Shown here piece by piece: positions 40,435 to 48,855 of a stretch of 48,855 nucleotides of DNA. Origin of the DNA: Burkholderiaceae bacterium. GTDB taxonomy: Bacteria; Pseudomonadota; Gammaproteobacteria; Burkholderiales; Burkholderiaceae_E. The notes beneath the pieces were generated by a model that searched no databases, was not told the DNA's origin, and saw only the letters and a list, made by a program, of their open reading frames with translations. Position numbers and translations under genes: made by a program. The stretch is taken from the NCBI GenBank assembly GCA_024235875.1, contig JACKLP010000016.1, positions 1 to 48,855 on the forward strand, read 5' to 3'. How positions within the stretch are numbered: the stretch's first letter is position 1; each line of letters begins with the position of its first letter.

Positions 40435-41409
40435 GTGAAGACACGCGTGACCGAACTCCTCGGGACCCGTTATCCGATCGTGCAGGGTGGCATGCAGTGG
40501 GTCGGTACGGCCGAATTGGCCTCGGCGGTCTCGAATGCCGGTGCGCTGGGCATCCTGACCGCGCTCACGCAACCCACGCCCGAGGCCCTTCGGGCCGAAG
40601 TCCGACGTTGCCGTGAGATGACCGACAAGCCCTTCGGCGTGAACCTGACGATCCTGCCGAAGATCGACCCGGTGCCATACGACGAGTACCTGCAGGCGGC
40701 ACTCGAAGAAGGCGTGAAGGTGATCGAGACCGCCGGCCGCAGCCCCGAGCCCTACATGCCCCTGATCAAGGCCGCCGGCGCCAAGGTGATCCACAAGTGC
40801 ACCTCGGTGCGCCACAGCGTCAAGGCCGAGCAGGTCGGCTGCGATGCGGTCAGCGTCGACGGATTCGAGTGCGCGGGGCATCCCGGCGAAGACGATGTCC
40901 CCAATCTGGTGCTGATCCCCGCGGCTGCCGCAAAGCTGAGCGTTCCGATCATCGCCTCGGGTGGCATTGGCAACGGTGCGCAGATGGCCGCGGCCTTCGC
41001 GCTCGGCGCCGAGGGCATCAACATGGGCACCCGCTTCATGGCCACCCGCGAAGCGCCGATCCACGAGAACCTGAAGCGGGCGATCGTCGCCGGAGACGAG
41101 CGCTCGACCGCATTGGTCTATCGCACGCTTCGCAATACCGCGCGCATCTATCGCAACCAGATCGCCGAGCAGGTGCTCGCGATCGAATCGCGCGAAGGGC
41201 CGACCGACTTCAAGGAGATCCAGCCGCTCGTGGCCGGCACGCGGGGGCGCGACGCCGCGGTGCGCGGCGGCGATGTCGATGGCGGCGTGTGGACGGCGGG
41301 CATGGTCATGGGCGTCATCGACGACATTCCGAGCTGCGCCGAGTTGATCGAGCGACTCGTGGCGGACGCCCGTGCGGCGGCCGATCGGTCGACGCGCCTG
41401 CTCGGTTGA
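40435..41409 (+). CDS. Nitronate monooxygenase-like flavoprotein (copy 2)
   Basis: 324 residues. GTG start with AGGAGA upstream. NMO family: YPIVQGGMQWVGTAELASAV, SNAGALGILTA, KCTSVRHSVKAEQVGCDAV, DGFECAGHPGEDD with the likely catalytic His, GGIGNGAQMAAAFALGA and GTRFMATREAPIHENLK. The enzyme binds FMN and oxidises nitronates such as propionate-3-nitronate in characterised members; the subfamily here may use another substrate. Seven bases before the TRAP permease start. Confidence 0.85.
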   Translation: MKTRVTELLGTRYPIVQGGMQWVGTAELASAVSNAGALGILTALTQPTPEALRAEVRRCREMTDKPFGVNLTILPKIDPVPYDEYLQAALEEGVKVIETAGRSPEPYMPLIKAAGAKVIHKCTSVRHSVKAEQVGCDAVSVDGFECAGHPGEDDVPNLVLIPAAAAKLSVPIIASGGIGNGAQMAAAFALGAEGINMGTRFMATREAPIHENLKRAIVAGDERSTALVYRTLRNTARIYRNQIAEQVLAIESREGPTDFKEIQPLVAGTRGRDAAVRGGDVDGGVWTAGMVMGVIDDIPSCAELIERLVADARAAADRSTRLLG

Positions 41410-41416
41410 ACCGCCC

Positions 41417-43348
41417 ATGGGCGCGGCCGACTCCACGGCAGGCACCCGCGCCGAGAGGCGCTCGGTGCTCGGGTCCGCGACCGCGATCATCGCGGCAGCG
41501 CTCGCGCTGCAGACGATCTACGTCGCGTACTTCGGCGGCTGGGAGCCGCGCTATCACCGGGCGGTGGCGCTCTTCGTGTGCATCCTGGTCGGGCTGGGCA
41601 CGATGCCGCTGGCCGATCGATTGCCTGCTCGCGGGCCAGCCGTCCGTGCGCTGGGCTGGGTGGCCGATGCCGCCATGCTGGCCGTTGCGGCCTACGGTTG
41701 CTTCCGGTTCATCGGCGCGATCGAGGACATCGACAATCTCGTCGTCGAGTTCACGTTGTTCGACCAGCTCGCCGCACTCGGCTCGATCCTGGTCGTGCTC
41801 GAGCTGGCGCGACGCGCGTTCGGCTGGGTGTTGCCGGCGGTCGCCGCGGTCAGCCTGGCCTATGCGCTGTTCGGCGAGAACCTGCCCTGGGTGCTGCAAC
41901 ACTCCGGCTTCGACCTGAACCAGACCATGGAGATCGTCTGGTACGGGTTCCAGGGTGTCTTCGGATTCCCGACCGGGATCGTGCTCTCGCTGATCCTGAT
42001 CTTCATCGTACTCGGCGCTTTCCTCGAGGCCACGGGGGCCGGCGAGGCGTTGATCCGGATCGCATTCGGGCTCACCGGGGCGACCCGAGGCGGCCCCGCG
42101 CACGCGGCGATCGCCGCGAGTGCCTTGTTCGGCACCACCTCGGGCAGCGTGACCGCGAACGTCGTCGGGACCGGGGTATTCACCATCCCCATGATCAAGC
42201 GCCGTGGCTTCTCGGCCGAGTTCGCCGGTGCGGTCGAGGCCGCGGCATCGACCGGCGGCCAGATCATGCCACCGGTGATGGGCGCGGCCGCCTTCCTGAT
42301 GGTCGATCTCACGGGGACACCCTACCTCACGATCTGCCTGGCGGCCCTGGTGCCCTCCTTGCTGTACTACCTCAGCCTGTTCGTGTCGGTCACGATCGAG
42401 GCGCGCCGACTGGGCATCGAGCCCTTGCCGGCCGAGCAGCGCCCGCGACTGCAGCGGCACGATCTCGTGGCCTCGCTGATGCTGGTGGTGCCGATCGTCA
42501 CGCTGATCTACGTGTTGCTGGCCGGGCGCTCGCCGGCGATGGCCGGATTCTGGGCCGTGGTCACGACGATCGTGACGGCGGCCATGCTCAATCCGGTGCT
42601 ACGACGCGAGCCCGGCCGCATCTGGCAGGCGCTCGTCAATGGCGGGGTTGCCGGCGCCAAGATCATGCTCGCGGTGGCCACGATCGGTGTATTGCTCGCG
42701 GTCCTGAACCTGACCGGAATCGGCCTGAAGTTCGCGCTCGAGCTCACGGCGCTGGGCAGCGGCAGCCTGATCTATGCGCTGTTGCTGGCAGCCGGCGCAT
42801 GCATCGTGCTCGGTATGGGCATGCCGACCCTGCCCGCCTACCTGATCATCGCGCTCGTGCTGGGCCCGGCGATCAAGGACATGGGCCTGCCGATGCTGGC
42901 GGTGCACCTGTTCGTGTTCTATTTCGGCGTGCTCTCGGCGATCACGCCGCCGGTCGCGATTGCCGCGATTGCCGCGGCGCCGATCGCCGGCGCGGGGCCG
43001 ATGATCACGGCGGCGCGTGCGGTCGGCCTGGCGGCCGTGGGCTTCCTGATCCCGTTCGTCTTTGTCTTCGAGCCCAGCCTGCTGCTGGTCATCGACTTCG
43101 AATGGGGGACGTTCCTGTGGATACTGGCGCGCCTGCTGCTGGCCATCTGGTTGATGTCGACCGGTTTCCAGGGCTATGAGACCCGGGCGCTGGGTCTGGC
43201 CTCACGCTCGCTTCGGATTCTTGCGGCCATCGCCGTGGTCTGGCCGGCCGTCGATGGCGAGATCTTCGGTCTTGCGCTTGGTGCCGCGGTGATCGCGGTT
43301 GATCGCTGGCTTGCGGCCCGGGCGGGGGCCTCGGCACGAGCGCGCTGA
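41417..43348 (+). CDS. TRAP transporter permease, DctQM-type (4TM/12TM) fusion
   Basis: 643 residues, strongly hydrophobic. The N-terminal third (about 18-185) corresponds to the small DctQ-like part; the remainder to DctM with GAFLEATGAGEALIRIAFGL, GTTSGSVTANVVGTG, EAAASTGGQIMPPVMGAAAF and MGMPTLPAYLIIALVL. It uses the ion gradient to import an organic acid delivered by the TAXI protein encoded next. The ATG at 41417 is chosen because the NMO-like stop lies 7 bases upstream. The fused form is typical for TAXI systems. Confidence 0.92.
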   Translation: MGAADSTAGTRAERRSVLGSATAIIAAALALQTIYVAYFGGWEPRYHRAVALFVCILVGLGTMPLADRLPARGPAVRALGWVADAAMLAVAAYGCFRFIGAIEDIDNLVVEFTLFDQLAALGSILVVLELARRAFGWVLPAVAAVSLAYALFGENLPWVLQHSGFDLNQTMEIVWYGFQGVFGFPTGIVLSLILIFIVLGAFLEATGAGEALIRIAFGLTGATRGGPAHAAIAASALFGTTSGSVTANVVGTGVFTIPMIKRRGFSAEFAGAVEAAASTGGQIMPPVMGAAAFLMVDLTGTPYLTICLAALVPSLLYYLSLFVSVTIEARRLGIEPLPAEQRPRLQRHDLVASLMLVVPIVTLIYVLLAGRSPAMAGFWAVVTTIVTAAMLNPVLRREPGRIWQALVNGGVAGAKIMLAVATIGVLLAVLNLTGIGLKFALELTALGSGSLIYALLLAAGACIVLGMGMPTLPAYLIIALVLGPAIKDMGLPMLAVHLFVFYFGVLSAITPPVAIAAIAAAPIAGAGPMITAARAVGLAAVGFLIPFVFVFEPSLLLVIDFEWGTFLWILARLLLAIWLMSTGFQGYETRALGLASRSLRILAAIAVVWPAVDGEIFGLALGAAVIAVDRWLAARAGASARAR

Positions 43349-43429
43349 TGGCGGCGCATGTGATCGGCACATGATGGCGGTGATCCGATCCCGCCGAATG
43401 CTTCGGATCTTTCCAAAGGAGGACAGGTG

Positions 43430-44449
43430 ATGACGATTCGATACAAGTTCAGTGCCACCCTGGCGGTGACAGCGGCAACACTTGCGCTGCCCGCCGGCGC
43501 GGCGACCTTCCTCAAGCTCGATGCGTTTCCGCCGGGGACGACGCCGGGTCAGGTGCATGTGGCGCTGGCCACGATCGTGCAAAAGCACACGCCGATCAAG
43601 ATCCAGGTCTCGACCGGCAAGCCTGCCACCAAGTCGGCGGTGGACGCGGCCAATCAGCGGGTCGACCTTTTCCTCACCGCGGCATCGATCAACCACTTCA
43701 TGCAGAAGGGGGTGGCGATGTTCGCGAAGGTGAAGAACGCGAAGGAACTCAATGCCAACCTGCGCGCGCTGTTCAACTTTCCGCTCGGGCCTTACCACAT
43801 CATCACCTATGCGGACTCTGGCATCACCAGCCTGAAGGACATCAAGGGCAAGAAGGTCTTCCTCGGGCCGCCGGCAGGCGCCGCGACCAAGGTGATGGCG
43901 CAGGTGGTCGAAGGTGCGACCGGCTACAAGCCCGGCACCGACTACCAGGCCATGCGTTTCGACTGGTCGGCTGCCGAGACCGCGTTCATCGATCGCCAGA
44001 TGGATGTCTACATCGTGCCGACCAACGCGCCCGCGCCGCAGGTGCAGCAGTTCGCGCTGAACAACAAGCTGCGCTTCCTGAGCATACCGGACGCCGCGTT
44101 CGATTCGCCGCAGGTCAAGGCGGCCCTGAACCTGCCGGGGCGCACGATCGAGACGATCAAGCCGGGTACCTACAAGAACCAGGTCAACGACAAGCCGGTC
44201 AAGACCGTCGGCTCCTGGGTCGGGATCGGCACCCACAAGTGGCTCGACGAAAAGACCGTCTACGAAATCACCAAGGCATTCTGGGACAACCTCAAGGAAA
44301 TCCACGCGACGGCCGAATGGATGAAGGTGATCAACCCGGAGTCGGCCATGAACCAGGTGAACATCCCGTTGCATGTCGGAGCGTACAAGTACTACAAGGA
44401 GAAGGGCTGGAAGATCCCGGCCTCGATCGTGCCACCCGAGGCGAAATAG
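43430..44449 (+). CDS. TAXI-family TRAP solute-binding protein
   Basis: 339 residues. AAAGGAGG at 43415-43422 fixes the ATG at 43430 over a GTG three bases earlier. Signal peptide about 1-24 (ending PAGA). The TAXI fold is seen in GTTPGQVHVALATIVQKHTP, VDAANQRVDLFLTAAS, LRALFNFPLGPYHIITYADS, KKVFLGPPAGAATKVMAQVV and SWVGIGTHKWLDEKTVYEI. It binds the substrate in the periplasm for the TRAP permease encoded 81 bases upstream. Substrate unknown; with two NMO-like enzymes a nitro or keto acid is a hypothesis. Confidence 0.9.
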   Translation: MTIRYKFSATLAVTAATLALPAGAATFLKLDAFPPGTTPGQVHVALATIVQKHTPIKIQVSTGKPATKSAVDAANQRVDLFLTAASINHFMQKGVAMFAKVKNAKELNANLRALFNFPLGPYHIITYADSGITSLKDIKGKKVFLGPPAGAATKVMAQVVEGATGYKPGTDYQAMRFDWSAAETAFIDRQMDVYIVPTNAPAPQVQQFALNNKLRFLSIPDAAFDSPQVKAALNLPGRTIETIKPGTYKNQVNDKPVKTVGSWVGIGTHKWLDEKTVYEITKAFWDNLKEIHATAEWMKVINPESAMNQVNIPLHVGAYKYYKEKGWKIPASIVPPEAK

Positions 44450-44484
44450 CGAGCGGGTCGGCTCGATGTGCATCGGGGTGGATC

Positions 44485-44515
44485 GACCGCCCCGACGCGC
44501 ACCCCTGGGGCGGTC
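44485..44515. terminator. Hairpin between TAXI protein and DUF1254 genes
   Basis: Nine-base perfect stem GACCGCCCC / GGGGCGGTC with a 13-base loop, between converging genes and reaching into the DUF1254 stop codon. No T-run. Likely ends the TRAP operon. Confidence 0.5.
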
Positions 44516-45878
44516 AGTTCGCCGCGACGCGCTCGATACCCGGCAAGACGTAGCGGCCGTCGAGCAACTCGGCTCGCGGCTGGTAGGCGCGCAGGATCAG
44601 GTAGAAGCGCCCCGCCGGTGCCGGTAGCCAGTTCGCTTGCCGCGCGGTGTCGTTCGGGGCCGCCTGGATGTCGATCGTCAAGCCGCCGTCGGGGTCGGTC
44701 ACCAGCCCTGCGGAGCGATCGCCGATGCGGTAGCGCTCGATCGCGTTGGGCACCAGCATCTTGGTATCGAAGTCGTAGATCGTCAGCGACCAGTAGGCAT
44801 CGACCGGCGGCTGCCCGCCGGGCGCGAAGCGAATCCGGTAGCGCGACGCGCCGGTGAGGATCTCGCCGTCGGTATCGGTGGTGGCGATCGGGTAGAGCGC
44901 TTCGGCGCTGGCCAGTGCGCCGATGAACGAGCGTGCGACCGTCGCCCGCAGGAGATGGTCGGCACCGAAGGATTCGCCGATGAGCATCGTGGGTTGCCAG
45001 CCGCGTGGCGCCGAGCCGCGATTCTGGCGCTCGCCGTCGAGCATCCGGCGGCCGGTCTCGAATGCGCGTTCGAATCCGCTTCGCCACAGCGTGCCGAGCG
45101 CCGCCGCCTGCTCGGCGAATTGCGGGCCGATGCCCACGCGTGCGAACTGTTCGAGCAGCGCGGCGTCACCGCACGGTGGCGGGTTCTCGCGCATCGCGCG
45201 GTTCACGACGGCCGAGAAGTGCGAGGCGTCGAATCGTGCGCCGCGATCGAACCAACAGTCGACCGCATCGCCCGTCCAGCCGGCGGGCGCGCCGACGAGC
45301 GGACGAAGACGGATGCCGTCCTGGATCGCATTGGCGGCCGGGAGGTCATCTGGCGAGTCGACCATGACGCGCGCGATCATCCAGACGAAGGGCGTCGGGC
45401 AAGGGACTTCGCGCATGGACGGCGGCACTTCGCCGCGCCAAGCGGGTGGCGTGAGCAGGAACTCGCCGGCCCGGGTGCCGGTGGTGCGTCGTCCGATATG
45501 GCCGAACGGATTGGTATAGAAGTCGAGCAGGCCGGCGACGTAGTAGCGGTCCGCCGTATCGGGTACGGCCAGTACCACCGGCCCGCGAGACAGATCGATC
45601 CACGCGGTCGAGTACACCGTGTCGTTGTTGGGCGAGACCACGCGGCTGCCGCCGGCCCCGATCAGCGCATGTGAATGGTGGACGTGATTGAGCCAGCGCA
45701 ATCCCGACTCGGGGCTCGCGCCCGCGAACTCGCCGGCTGCGTTGCGGCGCGGCGCGACCGAAGCCCGGAGCCGGGCCATCTCGTAGACCGGGTACGCATA
45801 GACGAAGGCCTGCAGGCCGAGAGCGAACGCATACTGTTCCCTCGGGTCGGTGGCGGGCCCGGCATCGGCCACGGTCAT
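44514..45878 (-). CDS. DUF1254/DUF1214 domain protein
   Basis: 454 residues from ATG 45878 (a GTG at 45905 is the alternative; neither has a good Shine-Dalgarno). The N-terminal DUF1254 has FVYAYPVYEMARLRA, VVSPNNDTVYSTAWIDLSRG and YYVAGLLDFYTNPFGHIG. The C-terminal DUF1214 has YRIRFAPGGQPPVDAYWSLT, IYDFDTKMLVPN, IGDRSAGLVTDPDGGLTI and NWLPAPAGRFYLILRAY. No signal peptide is visible, although many relatives are exported. Biochemical role unknown. It follows the HipO-like gene by 48 bases on the same strand. Confidence 0.88.
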   Translation of the reverse strand: MTVADAGPATDPREQYAFALGLQAFVYAYPVYEMARLRASVAPRRNAAGEFAGASPESGLRWLNHVHHSHALIGAGGSRVVSPNNDTVYSTAWIDLSRGPVVLAVPDTADRYYVAGLLDFYTNPFGHIGRRTTGTRAGEFLLTPPAWRGEVPPSMREVPCPTPFVWMIARVMVDSPDDLPAANAIQDGIRLRPLVGAPAGWTGDAVDCWFDRGARFDASHFSAVVNRAMRENPPPCGDAALLEQFARVGIGPQFAEQAAALGTLWRSGFERAFETGRRMLDGERQNRGSAPRGWQPTMLIGESFGADHLLRATVARSFIGALASAEALYPIATTDTDGEILTGASRYRIRFAPGGQPPVDAYWSLTIYDFDTKMLVPNAIERYRIGDRSAGLVTDPDGGLTIDIQAAPNDTARQANWLPAPAGRFYLILRAYQPRAELLDGRYVLPGIERVAAN

Positions 45879-45926
45879 GTCGTTCGTGCTTGCGCCGGCG
45901 TGCACGTGCGGGCCTTGGGCGTGGCG

Positions 45927-47099
45927 TCAGCCGGCCGGTGCCAGCTTGGCCTCGACCGCGCGGGCGAAGAAGCTCGCGCCCAGGGGCAGGGACTCGTCGT
46001 TGAAGTCGTAGGCCGGGTTGTGCACTTCGCAGGCGCCGTCGCCGTCGCCATTGCCGATGTTGATATAGCAGCCCGGGCGCTGCTCGAGCATGAACGAGAA
46101 GTCCTCGGAGGCCATGATCAGCGGCGGCTCGCGGTCGACCCGGTCGGCACCGACCAGTCCGTCGCAGATCGATGCGGCGAATGCCGCCTGCTCGGGGTCG
46201 TTGATGGTCGGCGCGAAATTGACGCGGAAGTCGACCCGCGCGCTGGCCCCGAAGGCGGCGGCGGTGCTCTCGGCGATGCGGCGCATGTTGGCCTCGACCA
46301 TGGCCATCACCTCCTTGGAGAAGGCCCGGACCGTGCCCGAGAGGCGAGCGTGCTGCGGAATCACGTTGTACGCATCGCCCGCGTGGAACTGGGTGATCGA
46401 AAGCACGGCGGTCTGGAGCGGCGGGACGTTGCGCGACACGATGGTTTGCAGCGTGGACGCAATCTGCACGCCGACCAGCAAGGTGTCGATGCCGGTTTCA
46501 GGGCGCGCGCCATGCGCGCCCTTGCCGGTGATGTCGATATCGAAGAAGGCGCCGCCCGCCATCATGGGCCCGCTGCGCACCGCGAAGCGCCCGACCGGCA
46601 GCCTGGGCCGGTTGTGCATGCCGAAGATCGAATCGCAGGGAAAGCGATCGAACAGCCCGTCCTCGAGCATCGCGAGCGCGCCGCCCAGGCCTTCTTCGGC
46701 CGGCTGGAAAATGAAGTTCACCGTACCGTCGAAGCGTCGGGTGGCCGCGAGGTACTTGGCCGCGCCCAGCAGCATCGTGGTGTGCCCGTCATGCCCGCAC
46801 GCATGCATCACGCCCTTGTTTCGCGAGGCGTGGTCGAAGCCGTTCTCCTCGAGGATGGGGAGCGCGTCCATGTCGGCACGAAGGCCGATGCTGCGAGCCG
46901 AGTTCCCCTGCTTGAGCACACCCACGAGCCCGGTCTTGCCGACGCCGCGGTGGACCTCGATCCCGAAGGATTCGAGCTTGGCCGCGACCATGTCGGCGGT
47001 GCGATTCTCCTGGAAGCCGAGTTCCGGGTGGGCGTGGATGTCGCGTCGCCAGCCGGTCATCTCGGCATGCTGATCTGCGATCTCTGGGACGATTCTCAT
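45927..47099 (-). CDS. M20D amidohydrolase (hippurate hydrolase-like)
   Basis: 390 residues. Start MRIVPEIADQHAEMTGWRRD has an AAGGAG upstream. M20D motifs: IHAHPELGFQE, GLRADMDALPI, HACGHDGHTTMLLGAAKYL (metal ligands), FIFQPAEEGLGG, HGARPETGIDTL and MASEDFSFMLEQRPG with the C-terminal metal-binding Glu/Asp. It hydrolyses N-acyl amino acids such as hippurate; the true acyl group is not known. In a minus-strand run after the class II aldolase gene, 58 bases apart. Confidence 0.92.
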   Translation of the reverse strand: MRIVPEIADQHAEMTGWRRDIHAHPELGFQENRTADMVAAKLESFGIEVHRGVGKTGLVGVLKQGNSARSIGLRADMDALPILEENGFDHASRNKGVMHACGHDGHTTMLLGAAKYLAATRRFDGTVNFIFQPAEEGLGGALAMLEDGLFDRFPCDSIFGMHNRPRLPVGRFAVRSGPMMAGGAFFDIDITGKGAHGARPETGIDTLLVGVQIASTLQTIVSRNVPPLQTAVLSITQFHAGDAYNVIPQHARLSGTVRAFSKEVMAMVEANMRRIAESTAAAFGASARVDFRVNFAPTINDPEQAAFAASICDGLVGADRVDREPPLIMASEDFSFMLEQRPGCYINIGNGDGDGACEVHNPAYDFNDESLPLGASFFARAVEAKLAPAG

Positions 47100-47157
47100 G
47101 GTGTGGAACTCCTTGGCTCGGTGCCGGGCGCGCGGGTCGCGCGATCGGCGAAAACGC

Positions 47158-47928
47158 TCAATCCGAATAGCCGGGGTTGACCCGGTCGAGCAGGCGCAAC
47201 AGGTGCGGCCATTCGCGGGTGCGCGGCGGGTCCGGGTAGGTCTCGAACTGACGGGCGGTGTGCTCACAGACTTCGGGCGAGGGCAGGTGCAAGGCCCGCG
47301 CGTCGCCGCCGGCCATGGCCATTGCATCGACCTGGAGCCGGCATGCGACCTCGAGCGAGTACATCGCCGAGAATGCTTCGGCGCAGTCCTCGCCCACGGT
47401 CAGCAGCCCGTGGTTGCGAAGGACCATGGCCTTGTGCGGTCCCAGGTCCGCAAACAGGCGCTCACGCTCGGCGGTATCGAAGGCCAGGCCCTCGTAGGTG
47501 TGATACGCGAGCCGTTCGTGGAACATCAGGCCCTTCTGGTTCAGCGGCAACAGGCCGGTATTCATGGCCGCCACCGCCATGCCGGCGCGCGAATGGGTAT
47601 GCAGCACGCAGTGAGCCGCCTCGCTACGCATGTGGATGGCGCTGTGCACGACGAAGCCGGCGGGGTTGATCAGGGCGTCGGCCGGCTCGAGCACCTGGCC
47701 ATCGACATCGATTCGAACCAGCGACGAGGCGGTGACCTCGTCGAACATGGAGCCGAACGGGTTGATGTAGAACTGATCCCGGGTGCCCGGCACGCGAAGC
47801 GTGATGTGCGTGTAGATCAGGTCGTCCATGCCGAAGTGCGCGACCAGGCGATAGCAGGCCGCCAGGTCGACGCGCGCCTGCCAACGCCGCGCCTCGAGTG
47901 TGGGATCGGCCTCGTGTACGGCACTCAT
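47158..47928 (-). CDS. Class II aldolase/adducin-family protein
   Basis: 256 residues. Start has GGAG. The fold is shown by HFGMDDLIYTHITLRVPG, NPFGSMFDEVTASSLVRID, HSAIHMRSEAAHCVLHTHSR with the zinc-binding His (HTH), and LRNHGLLTVGEDCAEAF with the third His. Proteins of this group include L-fuculose-phosphate aldolases and decarboxylases; those resembling this one are usually annotated only at family level. It lies 32 bases from the DLH gene and upstream of hipO in the same operon. Confidence 0.88.
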   Translation of the reverse strand: MSAVHEADPTLEARRWQARVDLAACYRLVAHFGMDDLIYTHITLRVPGTRDQFYINPFGSMFDEVTASSLVRIDVDGQVLEPADALINPAGFVVHSAIHMRSEAAHCVLHTHSRAGMAVAAMNTGLLPLNQKGLMFHERLAYHTYEGLAFDTAERERLFADLGPHKAMVLRNHGLLTVGEDCAEAFSAMYSLEVACRLQVDAMAMAGGDARALHLPSPEVCEHTARQFETYPDPPRTREWPHLLRLLDRVNPGYSD

Positions 47929-47960
47929 GATGGCTCCGATGCAAAAAACGCCGCCCGCAT

Positions 47961-48629
47961 TCAGGCCAACTCGGTGGCGAGGAACTCGAGCGTGCGCTCG
48001 CGTGCCAGCGCCGATGCGTCCTCGTCGAACGAGGGGCGATGGTCGCAATTGAAGCCGTGGCCGGCGTCATAGAAATGCGCGCTCACGCCGGGGTGCATGG
48101 CGATGATCTCCCGGGCCTGGTCGGGCGAGGGCGACTGATCCTTCTCGCCGAAGTGCATCAGCATCGGGCACTTCGGCGCCTCTTCGCGGTAGCGGTGGAT
48201 TGCACCGCCGTAATAGGCGACGGCGGCGCTCAGGCCCGGGATCCGTGCGGCACTGAGCCATGCGAGCGTGCCGCCCCAGCAATAGCCGATCACGGCGACC
48301 TTGCCGCCGCGGGCGGCCCATTCGACGGTCGCGGTCATGTCGAGCAAGGTCTGGTCCATGTCGATCTGCTGCATCACCGCACGGCCGCTTTGGATGTCGT
48401 CGGGCGAATAGCCGGTCTCGTAGTCGGGTTCGATGCGGTCGAAGAGCGCCGGCGCGATGGCCAGGAATCCGTCGGCGGCGTATTCGTCGGTGACCGCCCG
48501 GATGTGCTTGTTCACACCGAAGATCTCCTGCGCGATCACGACGACCCCGCGTGGCGCGCCGCTCGGCTCGGCGACGTAGGCGCCGAAGCGATGGCCGTCG
48601 GCGGCCCGAAGTTCGATCGATTTACCCAT
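47961..48629 (-). CDS. Dienelactone hydrolase family protein
   Basis: 222 residues. The catalytic triad is in place: Cys in VIGYCWGGTLAW, the conserved Glu in IAQEIFGVNKHIR, and the His in YDAGHGFNCDHRPSFD, with an Asp in HFGEKDQS. Cytoplasmic, no signal. Start chosen at MGKSIELRAADGH with AGGAGAG upstream. It hydrolyses dienelactone-like lactones or related esters in aromatic-ring breakdown. With the aldolase, HipO and threonine dehydratase genes it forms a catabolic-looking run, but the pathway is not named by the content. Confidence 0.92.
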   Translation of the reverse strand: MGKSIELRAADGHRFGAYVAEPSGAPRGVVVIAQEIFGVNKHIRAVTDEYAADGFLAIAPALFDRIEPDYETGYSPDDIQSGRAVMQQIDMDQTLLDMTATVEWAARGGKVAVIGYCWGGTLAWLSAARIPGLSAAVAYYGGAIHRYREEAPKCPMLMHFGEKDQSPSPDQAREIIAMHPGVSAHFYDAGHGFNCDHRPSFDEDASALARERTLEFLATELA

Positions 48630-48732
48630 CGCGAAATCTCTCCTGGTTTGGTGTCGCGGACATCTTACGATGGCCCGATCGGCGCGCAAGCTGACCGAAT
48701 TCCGTTTCGGGTCCGGCGCCCGTAACCATGTC

Positions 48733-48855
48733 CTAGGCGGGCGCGCCGAGCATCTCGGAGGCGAGTAGCTCGATGAAGCGCGGCATCCCGATGTTGCCAC
48801 CGCTGACCACGATGCCGACCCGCTTGCCGCTCAGATCGATGCGGCGCGAGAGCAG
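48733..48855 (-). CDS. Threonine/serine dehydratase-like PLP enzyme, C-terminal fragment (cut by window end)
   Basis: The last 40 residues of a protein whose rest lies beyond the window. LSGKRVGIVVSGGNIGMPRF is the PLP-phosphate/small-domain loop SGGN region typical of the type II-fold threonine dehydratase and serine racemase family. It ends EMLGAPA then TAG. The gene is 103 bases upstream of the dienelactone hydrolase. Identification relies on the SGGN motif only. Confidence 0.65.
   Translation of the reverse strand: MLSRRIDLSGKRVGIVVSGGNIGMPRFIELLASEMLGAPA

Noticed and set aside
45675..47180. Plus-strand frame (501 codons) opposite hipO and the DUF1254 gene.
   Set aside because: Antisense shadow without domain motifs; the minus strand encodes complete M20 and DUF1254/1214 signatures.
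1..48855. tRNA, rRNA, CRISPR arrays, insertion sequences, attachment sites.
   Set aside because: No regular spaced repeats, no transposase motifs, and no tRNA-like cloverleaf in any intergenic gap I read.

Overview
The window is very GC-rich, tightly packed chromosomal DNA with 51 protein genes (two cut by the window edges). I see no rRNA, tRNA, CRISPR, insertion sequence or phage gene. Tandem phasins, NnrU, DUF3014, DUF6515, a PhnCDE/C-P lyase set, HpaD, and TAXI-type TRAP transport together point to a betaproteobacterium, most likely Burkholderiales. This is an inference from gene content. No intergenic stretch exceeds about 265 bases.

Layout. 1-5925: phosphonate use. The end of a C-P lyase operon (phnL-phnM, plus strand) converges on phnC-phnD-phnE-HD oxygenase-like gene (minus strand), with an 11-bp-stem hairpin between them. 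A homoprotocatechuate 2,3-dioxygenase (hpaD) is divergent from phnC. 5956-18489: housekeeping and envelope genes: acetyltransferase, acyl-CoA ligase, DUF302, GGCT-like protein, short-chain dehydrogenase, PhoD phosphatase, SMP-30 lactonase, GST, two envelope proteins sharing a C-terminal module, Spy chaperone, NnrU, YceH and an MltB-type lytic transglycosylase. 18430-19695: a Crp/Fnr regulator divergent from a lipoprotein with a cytochrome c'-like C-terminal haem site.

19778-22434: a two-gene unit that stands out, a KpsC/KpsS-like transferase preceded by a fusion of a CMP-sugar cytidylyltransferase and an RraA/HMG-aldolase domain. Its start codon lies just below a 9-bp hairpin that includes the likely ribosome-binding site. 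22574-25560: amidase, a TetR regulator and a divergent lipoprotein hydrolase, with two matching operator-like sites around the promoter. 25526-32088: NudC, two paralogous EamA transporters around a DUF3014 gene, a small membrane protein, a NERD-nuclease/SF1-helicase fusion and a TerB-like protein. 32175-36080: two phasins and a UvrD/PcrA-type helicase. 36219-37206: a ClpN-like/HTH fusion and a DUF4242 protein.

37220-48855: metabolism. A WYL regulator is divergent from SDR, two nitronate-monooxygenase-like flavoproteins, a fused TRAP permease and a TAXI binding protein, probably one uptake/oxidation operon. On the minus strand follow threonine dehydratase (cut), dienelactone hydrolase, class II aldolase, HipO-type amidohydrolase and a DUF1254/DUF1214 protein.

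A pattern across the window is a -10-like hexamer ending exactly six bases before the start codon, without a clear Shine-Dalgarno, at five genes (mltB-like, nudC, both EamA genes, ClpN-HTH). This suggests leaderless transcripts. The best candidates for something undescribed are the cytidylyltransferase-RraA fusion with its partner transferase and the ClpN-HTH fusion.
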